IMG/VR virus record: IMGVR_UViG_3300036851_000068
Span: 1-64,000 of that record
Length of the DNA: 64,000 bases
Direction: 5' to 3' (one strand)
Origin: a virus
Positions 15,961 to 22,865 of this stretch are shown piece after piece; the stretch's first letter is position 1; each line of letters starts with the position of its first letter. Below the pieces are notes generated by a model, which was not told the DNA's origin, did no database searches, and saw only the letters and a list, made by a program, of their open reading frames with translations. The translations under genes were made by a program, and so were the position numbers.

Positions 15961-16089
15961 GTGAACAGCAGGCGGAAGGGACGACGCGGCAAGGGCCGCA
16001 AGCGGTACAGCCCAAAGTGGGCGCTGCCCGCAGGTAACCAAAACCCTGAGAAACCACAGACTTACAATCGGAAGGTACGCGCTGCGTGA
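15961..16089 (+). CDS. Possible small basic protein (42 aa), in structured region
   Basis: GTG-started ORF, 42 residues and very basic (RRKGRRGKGRKRY). No clear Shine-Dalgarno. The DNA is full of inverted repeats (CCCGG/CCGGG at 15924-15939, GGGC/GCCC near 16018-16028), and a perfect 8-base stem 16080-16087/16094-16101 covers the stop codon. It may be a structured RNA instead of a gene. Confidence 0.35.
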   Translation: MNSRRKGRRGKGRKRYSPKWALPAGNQNPEKPQTYNRKVRAA

Positions 16090-16101
16090 TACTACGCAGC
16101 G
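16080..16101 (+). other. RNA hairpin, 8-bp stem
   Basis: CGCTGCGT (16080-16087) and ACGCAGCG (16094-16101) pair perfectly with a 6-base loop. It lies between the possible 42-residue ORF and the Shine-Dalgarno of the next gene. Confidence 0.5.
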
Positions 16102-16131
16102 AGCGCCACACAACGAGAGGAGATGATACCG

Positions 16132-16260
16132 ATGGGCGGATTGCATATCGAATGGAGCAACGTGAATCGAGCGTGGTTTCTGATGTGGTTTGACCAGGTG
16201 CTGCGAGTGTTCAATGAGAAGTCAGATGCTGAGATGGCATTTGAAGATTTGACTGCGTAA
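16132..16260 (+). CDS. Small acidic hypothetical protein (42 aa)
   Basis: ATG 16132 after GAGAGGAGATGATACC. Contains WSNVNRAWFLMWFDQ, rich in tryptophan. Unknown. An in-frame ATG at 16123 is too near the Shine-Dalgarno. Confidence 0.5.
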   Translation: MGGLHIEWSNVNRAWFLMWFDQVLRVFNEKSDAEMAFEDLTA

Positions 16261-16288
16261 GGAAGTCGTTCTGTAGGATAAAGGTACG

Positions 16289-16357
16289 TGCCGGGCTACA
16301 CCCCTTAACCCTGTTAGGGAGGGGCCGTGTACAAAAGGTCGTTGACCCTGCCCGGCG
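16289..16357 (+). ncRNA. Three-way-junction RNA fold in 5' leader
   Basis: An outer stem GCCGGGC (16290-16296) with GCCCGGC (16350-16356), plus a flanking T-G wobble, encloses two hairpins. Hairpin one is 16301-16324: CCCCT/AGGGG, a TAA bulge, then CCCT-GTT-AGGG. Hairpin two is GGTC-GTT-GACC at 16337-16347. TGTACA at 16328-16333 lies in the junction strand. The Shine-Dalgarno of the 16385 gene follows within 20 bases, so this looks like a leader element that could control translation. Seen by eye, not computed. Confidence 0.45.
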
Positions 16358-16384
16358 AACGCTGAGCCTACGGAGGTATTTACA

Positions 16385-16528
16385 ATGGGTACATGGGAGA
16401 TCAAGAGTACAGCGTCAGCCAAGGAGATCAATGCCTTGCGCACTATCGCCGAGGCTGAGGCTTTTGCGCATGGCGAGAATCCTGAAGATGTAAAGGTCGT
16501 GTTCGTTCTGGATGGTATCCCCGCCTGA
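16385..16528 (+). CDS. Small hypothetical protein (47 aa)
   Basis: ATG after ACGGAGGTATTTACA. Short beta/helix protein (GTWEIKST, AKEINALRTIAEAEAF, VKVVFVLDG). It directly follows the branched leader RNA. The TGAATG junction couples it to the next ORF. Confidence 0.55.
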   Translation: MGTWEIKSTASAKEINALRTIAEAEAFAHGENPEDVKVVFVLDGIPA

Positions 16529-16642
16529 ATGAGCCAGTTGATGGCGAAACGTGCGCCGCGCGCGCACGTCGCGGGCAGCACCACATTCGGCCCACACTTG
16601 GCGTTAGCCAGGGTCGGGCACAAACGAGGGTTGGTGACATGA
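16529..16642 (+). CDS. Possible basic microprotein (37 aa)
   Basis: ATG directly follows the previous TGA and its own TGA overlaps the next ATG (ATGA). 37 residues, basic and Ala-rich. It contains a perfect DNA hairpin, so the sequence may be shaped by RNA structure. Weak Shine-Dalgarno. Confidence 0.35.
   Translation: MSQLMAKRAPRAHVAGSTTFGPHLALARVGHKRGLVT
16549..16569 (+). other. RNA hairpin upstream of DUF932 gene
   Basis: ACGTGCGC (16549-16556) pairs with GCGCACGT (16562-16569), loop CGCGC. It lies 70 bases upstream of the DUF932 start and inside the possible 37-residue ORF. Confidence 0.5.
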
Positions 16643-17751
16643 ATCTATTCAAGGCACACAGGCAGTGGGCAGTTCGCCCAGCGGATGAGCGGTTCCCGAC
16701 GTTGCAGGCTTTGCATGCTGCTACTAAGGAATACGCTGACCAGGCGGGTGAGAAGCGAGTGCCCTGGTCTTCGCTTCGAGTCGAGGCGCAGGGCGAGGAT
16801 GTACGGTTGGTAGGGAAGGCCAACGTGCCAGCAGCGCTGACACATTGGTCCTTCGGACAGTTGAGTTCAAGGGTTGAGGCACCGGCTGAGTATCTGCGGC
16901 GCTTGCCGCCGACACTGGCCGCACAGAATCTCAATTACGGGCTAGCGCATAAGTCCGACGAGAGTGAATCTGATGCGCAACTTCTCTTTCACAAGGACGG
17001 CGACCTGCTACTGCGCGCTATCACTAGCGAGCGGTATTCGCGCATTTGGAATCACGAGGTAGCGCAGCGGTTGCTGAACCTTGAGCAGTATGGTTGGGAG
17101 CCAGCGGTGCCGGACACGCAGTTTGCACCGTCTATTGGTCAGATCGTAGCGCCAGCGCCTAACGGCAACACAGCGCTGTACGCCAGCGATCACGATATGT
17201 TCGCCTTCCTGATGAATCGCAGCAGCGATATTGCTGAGGCGGGCACGAACGAGCCTCTGAAGCGAGGCTTTATCGTGGAGAACAGCGAAGTCGGCGCGTC
17301 GGCGCTGAAGTTGACGCGCTTCCTCTACAGGATGATGTGCGGTAATCACATCATTTGGGATTCCTCGAAGGTCGTGGAGATCAGCCTGCGTCACATCGGT
17401 AAGGCGCGCGAGCGCTTTACAGACGAGTGGCTGGCTGAACTGAAGCGGTATTCGGAGGAGTCAGCCTCTGACGAGGAGGCTAAGATTGCAGCGGCTAAGA
17501 CGCGCGTGATTGGCGCGACGAAGGAAGAGGTACTTGACCGACTCTTCTCAAACCGCTCGCTTCAAATCACACGCAAGGCGCTGACTGCCGGGTACGAGAC
17601 GGCTGAGGTGTATAGAGACACAGACGGCGACCCGCGCACGGTTTGGGGTATGGTGAACGGGTTGACACGACACAGCCAGACTCTCCCGTATGCTGACGCA
17701 CGGACGCAGGTTGACCGCGCGGCAGGTAGGCTGCTGGAGATCACATTCTAG
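16639..17751 (+). CDS. DUF932 family protein
   Basis: 370 residues resembling phage/plasmid DUF932 proteins (TIGR03299-like). Typical elements are the N-terminal VPWSSLRVE, AEYLRRLPP, RAITSERYSRIWN near residue 130, NSEVGASALKLTRFLYRMMCGNHIIWD in the middle, and a TVWGMVNGLTRHSQ end. Function of the family is not established; it is frequent on mobile elements near anti-defence genes. It is the largest gene in the structured regulatory island, followed by hairpins. Confidence 0.8.
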   Translation: MNLFKAHRQWAVRPADERFPTLQALHAATKEYADQAGEKRVPWSSLRVEAQGEDVRLVGKANVPAALTHWSFGQLSSRVEAPAEYLRRLPPTLAAQNLNYGLAHKSDESESDAQLLFHKDGDLLLRAITSERYSRIWNHEVAQRLLNLEQYGWEPAVPDTQFAPSIGQIVAPAPNGNTALYASDHDMFAFLMNRSSDIAEAGTNEPLKRGFIVENSEVGASALKLTRFLYRMMCGNHIIWDSSKVVEISLRHIGKARERFTDEWLAELKRYSEESASDEEAKIAAAKTRVIGATKEEVLDRLFSNRSLQITRKALTAGYETAEVYRDTDGDPRTVWGMVNGLTRHSQTLPYADARTQVDRAAGRLLEITF

Positions 17752-17810
17752 GGTTCACGGTACGGGGCGCGCTGTCACCCGCCAGCGCGCTGACCGCTAC
17801 ACCCTAGCGG
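17748..17810 (+). other. Alternative RNA hairpins after the DUF932 gene
   Basis: GCGCGCTG (17767-17774) pairs with CAGCGCGC (17783-17790). Then CCGCTA (17794-17799) can pair with TAGCGG (17805-17810), or ACCCTAG (17801-17807) can pair with CTAGGGT (17748-17754) to close a branched fold. The two options share TAG 17805-17807 and exclude each other, a layout seen in switching leaders and attenuators. GCTACACCC at 17796-17804 also occurs in the leader fold at 16295-16303. Confidence 0.45.
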
Positions 17811-17834
17811 AATACAAAGAGAGGGGAGACTCAC

Positions 17835-17969
17835 ATGGCGATCACAGTTAAGGTGAAGGTTCAGGTTGACTCGGCCAATGGTGACCCTGATGCGATAGCG
17901 CTGGCAATGGAGAACGTAGCGATCAAGCATGGGGCACTGGTGTTGACCAAGATAGTTACTCGGGAATAG
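17835..17969 (+). CDS. Small hypothetical protein (44 aa)
   Basis: ATG after GAGGGGAGACTCAC. Beta strand (ITVKVKVQVDS) then a helix and strand. Similar in size to the 16385 product and likewise behind a structured leader. Unknown. Confidence 0.55.
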   Translation: MAITVKVKVQVDSANGDPDAIALAMENVAIKHGALVLTKIVTRE

Positions 17970-18010
17970 GGCTAACGCACAGGCGCAGGCGACTGGCGGT
18001 CGAACCGGCG

Positions 18011-18121
18011 AGCGCAGGTGCGCTACAGAGGAGAGTAAGGCCATACTTCCTGCCCTAAGCGGCGAGCGTGAACGGATGTCTGAGGCGCTAACGGCGCTTG
18101 CTCCCGTTCACGCGAAGCCGC
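18011..18121 (+). ncRNA. Structured RNA or attenuator region
   Basis: A small hairpin AGCGC-AGGT-GCGCT (18011-18024) precedes a long one: GCGGC (18059-18063) pairs with GCCGC (18117-18121), GCGTGAACGG (18066-18075) with CCGTTCACGC (18104-18113), and inside, AGGCGC with GCGCTT around TAACG. Nothing in the 265 bases between the 17835 and 18254 genes looks coding. A stable 63-base hairpin without U-tract, just upstream of a new promoter, fits a stable small RNA, a processing site or a terminator. Confidence 0.45.
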
Positions 18122-18182
18122 ATGGTTGGCTGTCAAGGAAAAGTTTTCGCAGCGTGAATGCGGCCAGCAGTGCGGGGCAGTG

Positions 18183-18234
18183 TGTACAAAATGCGGGCCG
18201 TGTACACTGTTTGTAAAACCTCGTATGCTATAAT
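18183..18234 (+). promoter_or_regulatory. Promoter with extended -10 and two TGTACA sites
   Basis: TATAAT at 18229-18234 with an upstream TGC (extended -10). The -35 region is poor. TGTACA sites lie at 18183-18188 and 18201-18206, 18 bases apart (nearly two helical turns), covering the -35 region. A bound protein could activate or repress. Predicted start near 18241 puts the Shine-Dalgarno GGAGG almost at the 5' end of the mRNA. It drives the long array of small genes. Confidence 0.65.
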
Positions 18235-18253
18235 TGGGATGGAGGTGAGAGAT

Positions 18254-18433
18254 ATGAAAGCCGCGTGTAAGAGGTGTGGGAGCAGGGCGCGTCCGTTAGA
18301 TGAGGAGCACATCTGTACACCATGTCGCGAGTATGGTCGTTTCCTGACATGGTATCGAGAACAAGGTGAGCGGAAGGAGGCGCGCCGTGCGAATAGAAAA
18401 CAAGACGGAGTACAGCACGAAGGCACTTCGTAG
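18254..18433 (+). CDS. Small zinc-ribbon protein (59 aa)
   Basis: ATG 18254, GGAGG at 18241-18245. CKRCGSRARPLDEEHICTPC gives two CxxC pairs, followed by a basic helix (REQGERKEARRANRK). First gene of the 18-28 kb array. It could bind nucleic acid. A longer frame from 18158 would start upstream of the promoter and is rejected. Confidence 0.6.
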   Translation: MKAACKRCGSRARPLDEEHICTPCREYGRFLTWYREQGERKEARRANRKQDGVQHEGTS

Positions 18434-18992
18434 AGTCCTGACAGTCGTTCACCAAAGCATTGCTCGTAACCGTGGCCGACTTCCTCAGTGGAGGCGGCTG
18501 TTGTGCCGGGTTCTGTATCGGAGGGCACGATGGCCTAGTGTGGCAGGTCGGGCTTACATTGGTGGGTCAATCATGTACCTGCTGCCTTCGCGCAAGCAGG
18601 CCGACACGGTAGACTTTGCAATCGTCGCATGGCACGAGTTACTTCATTGCTACGGGTTCGCCGAGGCTGACATACCGAAGACCTGGACTATGGCGAATTA
18701 CAAGCGCTGGGATGGGCTGGCGCAGGAGTTGGGGGCTACGATGCCCTTGCAGCCAGCGAAGGGCAAGGCGGGGCCGGTAGAGCGCCAGGCGCAGCGTCTA
18801 CGGAAGGCGCAGGCCGGACTGAAGCGGTGGCAGCGTAAGGCAAGGCTGGCTGGAACCAAGATCAAGCAGTACCGTAAGAAGGTTTCATACTACGAGAGGA
18901 GGGCTTCGCATGGGGAAGCAGAGGGATTGGGAATTGTGGCATCGTCAGATGGAACGCGAGAGGCAGTGGACTCCAACGGAGGGCAGTCCTGA
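18387..18992 (+). CDS. Putative HExxH zinc metallopeptidase
   Basis: 201 residues from GTG 18387 (GGAAGGAGGCGCGCC upstream). HELLH (His83, Glu84, His87) in a hydrophobic helix (VDFAIVAWHELLHCYGF) is the zincin motif; a downstream third ligand is not obvious, although Glu94 or Asp96 could serve. The second half is very basic and helical (RLRKAQAGLKRWQRKARLAG), suggesting nucleic acid binding, somewhat like SprT-type proteases. Overlaps the next gene by 83 bases. Confidence 0.65.
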   Translation: MRIENKTEYSTKALRRVLTVVHQSIARNRGRLPQWRRLLCRVLYRRARWPSVAGRAYIGGSIMYLLPSRKQADTVDFAIVAWHELLHCYGFAEADIPKTWTMANYKRWDGLAQELGATMPLQPAKGKAGPVERQAQRLRKAQAGLKRWQRKARLAGTKIKQYRKKVSYYERRASHGEAEGLGIVASSDGTREAVDSNGGQS

Positions 18993-19110
18993 TTGCCCGT
19001 CATGTGGGTCCTTCTTGCCGAATGAGTATCACGATGTAGATTGTGCATACGTGGCTGAGCGCCGGGCAATTCAAGAGGCGCAGATGCGCATGGAGCGTGA
19101 GCGGTGGTAA
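18910..19110 (+). CDS. Small CPSC zinc protein (66 aa)
   Basis: ATG 18910 after GAGAGGAGGGC, inside the 3' end of the metallopeptidase gene. CPSC and a later Cys in DVDCAYV may bind zinc; flanked by Glu/Arg-rich helices. Ends overlapping the next start by 7 bases. Confidence 0.55.
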   Translation: MGKQRDWELWHRQMERERQWTPTEGSPDCPSCGSFLPNEYHDVDCAYVAERRAIQEAQMRMERERW

Positions 19111-19364
19111 GGTTCGTGGCAGTTGCAGCGCTATCCTTCCTGGCTGGTGCGGGGCTGTGGGTCGCTAACGCGAGCATAGCCCTGCCTGCGTCTGATGCGC
19201 CACTCACGGCAGACGAGTGGTCGTTGTGGTCGGGAGAGGGCGTGTGGTATGCACACCTTGAGTTCTGTGAGTACGAGAACGAGAAGGACTGGCGAGTGTG
19301 CATGCGGCGCAACGGGCTTGAGCCGAACCCGACACCGTGGAACGTTGTGCCGACTTCGTTCTAA
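19104..19364 (+). CDS. Exported or anchored small protein (86 aa)
   Basis: GTG start, hydrophobic N-terminal helix (residues 2-26, FVAVAALSFLAGAGLWVANASIALPA) like a signal peptide, then an acidic domain with two cysteines (EFCEYEN, RVCMRRN). Possible cell-envelope protein, role unknown. Confidence 0.55.
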   Translation: MVRFVAVAALSFLAGAGLWVANASIALPASDAPLTADEWSLWSGEGVWYAHLEFCEYENEKDWRVCMRRNGLEPNPTPWNVVPTSF

Positions 19365-19375
19365 GGAGCGTGACT

Positions 19376-19705
19376 ATGGACCCGATGAGTCTGGAAGCCT
19401 GGCGCAAGGTGCAGCCAACGTTGCGCACAAAAGCACAGAGGCTGTTTGCGTACATTGAGGAACACGGGCCGCATACGTGTGATGAACTGGAGTTTCTGCT
19501 TACCATGCCTCATCAGACTGTGAGCGCAATGCTTAACATCATGATGGAGGCCGGGCTGGTGTTCAAGACGGGCAGCACACGTTTGACCCGGTACAGGCGC
19601 AACGCGAACATATGGGAACTGGAGTCGAGGCGTAAGGAAGGACGCTGGTTGAGTGATGGTGGTCAGGCGGCGTACCTAGCATTTCAAAAGGAGCGTGACG
19701 CATGA
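19376..19705 (+). CDS. Winged-helix DNA-binding protein (MarR/ArsR-like)
   Basis: 109 residues from ATG 19376 (AAGGAGCG upstream). AQRLFAYIEEHGPHTCDELEFLLTMPHQTVSAMLNIMMEAGLVF has the spacing of a winged helix-turn-helix with recognition helix near PHQTVSAMLNIM. Candidate transcription regulator for the phage promoters. Confidence 0.65.
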   Translation: MDPMSLEAWRKVQPTLRTKAQRLFAYIEEHGPHTCDELEFLLTMPHQTVSAMLNIMMEAGLVFKTGSTRLTRYRRNANIWELESRRKEGRWLSDGGQAAYLAFQKERDA

Positions 19706-20202
19706 AGAAGCAGCATAAGTTGACTTCAGAGCAAGCGCGCAAGATGGCAAGCCGTCCTCGCAGGCCGCGCACGATCAAGGTTGCTGTGCGTGACTTGTTG
19801 GAGTGCTCTGACGCGCAGGAGTTGAAGTCAGAGATGGAGGAATGGCGCGATAACATGGACGGGGCAAACATGACACACCTTCCAAAGTATGAGGAGGTGT
19901 CGGAGGCAGCGGACGAATGTGAGAACGTGGTGGATGAGTTGGAGCAGGGCTTGTCGAATCTGATTGAGGCACTGGAGAAGCACGATCAGGGCAAGACGTT
20001 ATTGGATACGGCGCTGGAGGTTAGTAATCGCCGGGTGTCGTCACGAGCAGATCGTGCAGGTGAAATCAGTGAGCGCGTGGGTGCAGCGGCGGATGCTATC
20101 AAGGCCGAGTTCGGTCCTGAGACTGAGGAGCATTCTCTGGCTGATGAAGTGGCTGAGGGCGCTGAAGCCGTGGGAATGGTTAACTTCCCAGGCATGTATT
20201 AG
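19702..20202 (+). CDS. Acidic coiled-coil protein (166 aa)
   Basis: ATGA overlap with the regulator gene. Basic start (KKQHKLTSEQARKMASRPRRPR) then long helices with heptad-like spacing (residues 65-100, ECENVVDELEQGLSNLIEALE) and an acidic end. No family recognised. Confidence 0.6.
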   Translation: MKKQHKLTSEQARKMASRPRRPRTIKVAVRDLLECSDAQELKSEMEEWRDNMDGANMTHLPKYEEVSEAADECENVVDELEQGLSNLIEALEKHDQGKTLLDTALEVSNRRVSSRADRAGEISERVGAAADAIKAEFGPETEEHSLADEVAEGAEAVGMVNFPGMY

Positions 20203-20214
20203 GAGGAGCAGACG

Positions 20215-20400
20215 ATGAAGGTACCTATCAAGTTCGATGAACTGAGGTTCGAGCCGGGGCAGTATGCTGACGGCCCTGGCCGCGTGACGTTCAGCCTGCG
20301 CGGGATTGACCTGTTTGAGATACCGATTATGGCGCAGGCAAACGAGTCTTTCCGCCTGAAGATTCAGGGAGATATTCATATCGTGGTTGAACCGGCATGA
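20215..20400 (+). CDS. Hypothetical protein (61 aa)
   Basis: ATG after AGGAGGAGCAGACG. All-beta looking (VTFSLRGIDLFEIPIM, FRLKIQGDIHIVVE). Overlaps the next ATG by 4 bases. Confidence 0.55.
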   Translation: MKVPIKFDELRFEPGQYADGPGRVTFSLRGIDLFEIPIMAQANESFRLKIQGDIHIVVEPA

Positions 20401-20723
20401 GTAATTCGGCGGCGCGTAAGCGCACGGAAATTGTGGGCAGTCGTGTACAGACCGAGGGAGCGCGGCCCTCTCCGACTGGCTGGGGAACGAACGTGGAATC
20501 TGCGCCACATGCTGAGGGTTCCCGCCGAATAGATTCGGGTTGGGTCGTAAAGCATGGCCTAACCCGCGTTCCTGTGGATGTACTGATAGACCATCCTGAT
20601 GCGGACGAGGTGCCTTGTGGTAGCACCACTAACGATGAGCAAGACGAAGTGGCTGGGCAGCAGAAAGGCAAAGGCCAAGTGTCGCCGTGCGGGGTGCGGA
20701 GAAAGGATAACGATGCTTGCTGA
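20397..20723 (+). CDS. Hypothetical hydrophilic protein (108 aa)
   Basis: ATGA overlap at the start. Low-complexity, Ser/Gly/Asp-rich. The last 89 bases overlap a zinc-ribbon ORF in another frame, so one of the two may be read differently or the stop region may contain an error. Confidence 0.45.
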   Translation: MSNSAARKRTEIVGSRVQTEGARPSPTGWGTNVESAPHAEGSRRIDSGWVVKHGLTRVPVDVLIDHPDADEVPCGSTTNDEQDEVAGQQKGKGQVSPCGVRRKDNDAC

Positions 20724-20838
20724 TTATTTCGGGGACCCGTATTGCAGCCGGGTGTGTTTGAGGATTCACTTGAATATCCCGGAGCCGGAGAATGACAGGT
20801 TTCGTGCGAGTACCTTGGTGAAACGTTATGGCGGGTAG
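20635..20838 (+). CDS. Zinc-ribbon protein (67 aa)
   Basis: CRRAGCGE and YCSRVC form a four-cysteine site, similar to small phage ribbons near WLGSRKAKAKC. No Shine-Dalgarno at ATG 20635 and a long overlap with the upstream ORF. The cysteine pattern supports it as real. Confidence 0.5.
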   Translation: MSKTKWLGSRKAKAKCRRAGCGERITMLADYFGDPYCSRVCLRIHLNIPEPENDRFRASTLVKRYGG

Positions 20839-21052
20839 GATTCTGACAGCAGCACAGTTGAGAGTCTTTGCGGCTGATGTGCAGCCGTCTGACAAGAGCG
20901 TGGTGTTCCTGGGATTATCAGGCGGGGAGTTGGCCGCTGAGGACCAGGTGTGCATCGGGCTGGACGTGAAGACGTGTGTACAGTTGCACGAAGCACTAAT
21001 GCTATGGCTAGCAAAGACGGTGCCGGTGACTCCGGGAGGGGCGGTGCACTAA
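20828..21052 (+). CDS. Hypothetical protein (74 aa)
   Basis: ATG within the end of the previous gene. AQLRVFAADVQPSDKSVVFLGLSG then a helix. Ends in TAATG, coupling it to the next gene. Unknown. Confidence 0.5.
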   Translation: MAGRILTAAQLRVFAADVQPSDKSVVFLGLSGGELAAEDQVCIGLDVKTCVQLHEALMLWLAKTVPVTPGGAVH

Positions 21053-21327
21053 TGGAGTTCTTTCGAACGTGGGGCGGGTTTGCGTGGTACACATCACCAC
21101 AGACTGAGGGATGGGGGCGGTTGCTGCGCGTGTATCTTCGCATTGGCAGTAAGCGCTTGTTGGAGGTGGCTATTCCTTACGACCAAAAGCGCGTCATGAG
21201 GGCGTTAGCCTTGGTGAATGCGGTAGCGCTGACAGCGATCATTGTGCAGCCGGGCGTGGTGAATGGATGGTTGCTGTTTGTGGTCGTTGCAACGCTGAAC
21301 CTATTCATGTGGGCGGTGGCGTGGTGA
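21052..21327 (+). CDS. Membrane protein, two segments (91 aa)
   Basis: Soluble N-terminus (residues 1-45) followed by two hydrophobic segments (about 50-66 and 69-90). Stop overlaps the next GTG. Role unknown. Confidence 0.55.
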   Translation: MEFFRTWGGFAWYTSPQTEGWGRLLRVYLRIGSKRLLEVAIPYDQKRVMRALALVNAVALTAIIVQPGVVNGWLLFVVVATLNLFMWAVAW

Positions 21328-21479
21328 AGAATCTGCGCGAGCAACTAGAGCAGGTGAAGAAGGACATTGAGCAGATCAGCAACAAGTATTCTGCGGAGCC
21401 GGGCCGCGATGTTGAAATGAATCCTGTAGCGCGGGCGCTGAGTGGGTTGGTAAATATCGTGGAGGACTTGCTGAGATGA
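21324..21479 (+). CDS. Short helical protein (51 aa)
   Basis: GTGA overlap. LREQLEQVKKDIEQISNKY has heptad spacing of a coiled coil. Ends in ATGA overlap with the next gene. Confidence 0.5.
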   Translation: MKNLREQLEQVKKDIEQISNKYSAEPGRDVEMNPVARALSGLVNIVEDLLR

Positions 21480-21727
21480 CAGATAGAAGCGCAACGGGAC
21501 AACCACCTGTGCAAATAACGGGAACGTGTTGCTGCGGGACATGCGAGGACTGCTTGGCTACGTGGGCCGGGCCGAGTATTCGAATGTCGTATGTCATGGC
21601 GCGCGCTAAGGTTCGTGATATGGCGGCGAAGGGTATCGAGGCGCATGTAGAGTGTGTGCATACGATAGATAACTTCTGGCACTGTGTTGTAAAAGGGCCG
21701 GACCCATACAGCGGTGACCGTAAATGA
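21476..21727 (+). CDS. Cysteine-rich small protein (83 aa)
   Basis: CCCGTCEDC near residues 18-26 and later HVEC and HC form a possible metal site. ATGA overlaps both ends. Confidence 0.5.
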   Translation: MTDRSATGQPPVQITGTCCCGTCEDCLATWAGPSIRMSYVMARAKVRDMAAKGIEAHVECVHTIDNFWHCVVKGPDPYSGDRK

Positions 21728-21894
21728 GAGGCATATGCGGAAACTGCGGGCATGTACGCGCGGACCATCCGACGCCAGACATTTGCACGGGAGAGGACGG
21801 GCTGGGATGCACCTGCGGTGAGTATTGGGAGAAGTACCGTTACGACGAGGACCTTGAATTCGATGTGAAGCGGGAGACGCCGCAAGACGAATGA
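21724..21894 (+). CDS. Zinc-binding microprotein (56 aa)
   Basis: CGNCGH near the start, then C-x7-CTCGEYW, a four-cysteine ribbon, and an acidic C-terminus. Overlaps both neighbours by 4 bases. Confidence 0.5.
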   Translation: MRGICGNCGHVRADHPTPDICTGEDGLGCTCGEYWEKYRYDEDLEFDVKRETPQDE

Positions 21895-22088
21895 ACAGTA
21901 ATCGTATTGGGGAGATCAGGCTGGAAATCGAGCGCTTGCTTATGGAGCATGAGCGCATAGCGAAGAAGTTGGGTAGGCGCGTTCCCAGGTTCAATTCGCG
22001 AGTGGCAAAGAAGTTCGGGGTGAGCCGACAGCGCGTGGGCAACATAGCGCGGGCAATGGGGTTAACAACCCCCAGGGAGAAGCGGTAA
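21891..22088 (+). CDS. HTH-type small DNA-binding protein (65 aa)
   Basis: NSRVAKKFGVSRQRVGNIARAMGL has a textbook helix-turn-helix (turn at FGVS, recognition helix RQRVGNIARA), after an N-terminal helix. A second regulator candidate in the array. Confidence 0.6.
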   Translation: MNSNRIGEIRLEIERLLMEHERIAKKLGRRVPRFNSRVAKKFGVSRQRVGNIARAMGLTTPREKR

Positions 22089-22270
22089 TGGAGATGAATC
22101 TGAGGCAGGCTATAAAGGTGCTGCTTATAAACGTACACGCACACGCAGCGGCAGGATACGAGTTGCATCCTACGGAGGAGAAGGCTGTTGCGATGCTTGA
22201 GCGCTATACGGATGGCTGGGTGCCCGGTGAACCGGAGCCTGAGTGGTTGAGAAAGGCAGGTAGAGACTGA
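22088..22270 (+). CDS. Hypothetical protein (60 aa)
   Basis: Starts in TAATG with the previous stop and ends in TGATG with the next. Helical, with HAHAAAGYELHPTEEKAVAMLERY. Unknown. Confidence 0.5.
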   Translation: MEMNLRQAIKVLLINVHAHAAAGYELHPTEEKAVAMLERYTDGWVPGEPEPEWLRKAGRD

Positions 22271-22629
22271 TGAAGCGAGCAATTAAGGCACGCAAGTCAA
22301 CACATACAAGTCGGTTCGGGCCGCTGATGCGAGCGCGTGACCGTGTGACAACGCGATGGGCTGGCAGCGCCGAGATGGTTCGCATTGGGCTATCGGCTGG
22401 TCACTTTGTGACTTTGCATGTGGTGGATGGTTGGCTGGTTGTGTCGGCTGACAGCACCATGACGGTGAGGCCGGTGAACGAGCGCGAGATATACATTCGA
22501 CCGGTGGGCTATGTGGGCGGATGGGTGCCCGAGTTTGCCATCGGCAAGATCAAGGAGAATGCTTACCTGGGCGCTATACGCCGGGTAAATGAGAAGCAAG
22601 AAAATAGGCGCTTAACGGGCAACCAGTGA
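22270..22629 (+). CDS. Hypothetical basic protein (119 aa)
   Basis: Basic N-terminus then a beta-rich domain (VRIGLSAGHFVTLHVVDGWLVVSA). Overlaps the next gene by 4 bases. Unknown. Confidence 0.5.
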   Translation: MKRAIKARKSTHTSRFGPLMRARDRVTTRWAGSAEMVRIGLSAGHFVTLHVVDGWLVVSADSTMTVRPVNEREIYIRPVGYVGGWVPEFAIGKIKENAYLGAIRRVNEKQENRRLTGNQ

Positions 22630-22865
22630 ACGTCGTGGTGGTTATGGTCCTGGCATGGGCCGTGCTTGTGCTGCTGATAACAGTGGCAGGCGTCTACATA
22701 GGACGGAAAGGACCGACGCAGCAGTTCATGACAGGGAAGTTGTCGTGCCCGTCGTGCCGGGGGTACTTCACGCCGTCGAGGTTGAAGTGGGAGAAGACGA
22801 GCAAGTGCTTGAACAACCTGGATTACTGTGATGAATGCAAACGAACAGGAGCGTGTGGATGCTGA
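22626..22865 (+). CDS. Membrane-anchored zinc ribbon (79 aa)
   Basis: Residues 2-23 are a transmembrane helix; CPSCRGYF, C (SKCLNNLDYC) and CDEC/ACGC follow. A membrane-bound ribbon. GTGA overlap at start. Confidence 0.5.
   Translation: MNVVVVMVLAWAVLVLLITVAGVYIGRKGPTQQFMTGKLSCPSCRGYFTPSRLKWEKTSKCLNNLDYCDECKRTGACGC

Noticed and set aside
15212-16111. Antisense frame of 299 codons rich in Ser/Pro
   Set aside because: Mirror of the acidic low-complexity gene and the promoter region; low-complexity shadow only.
18158-18253. Longer start for the first array gene
   Set aside because: Upstream codons lie before the predicted transcription start and across the -10 box.
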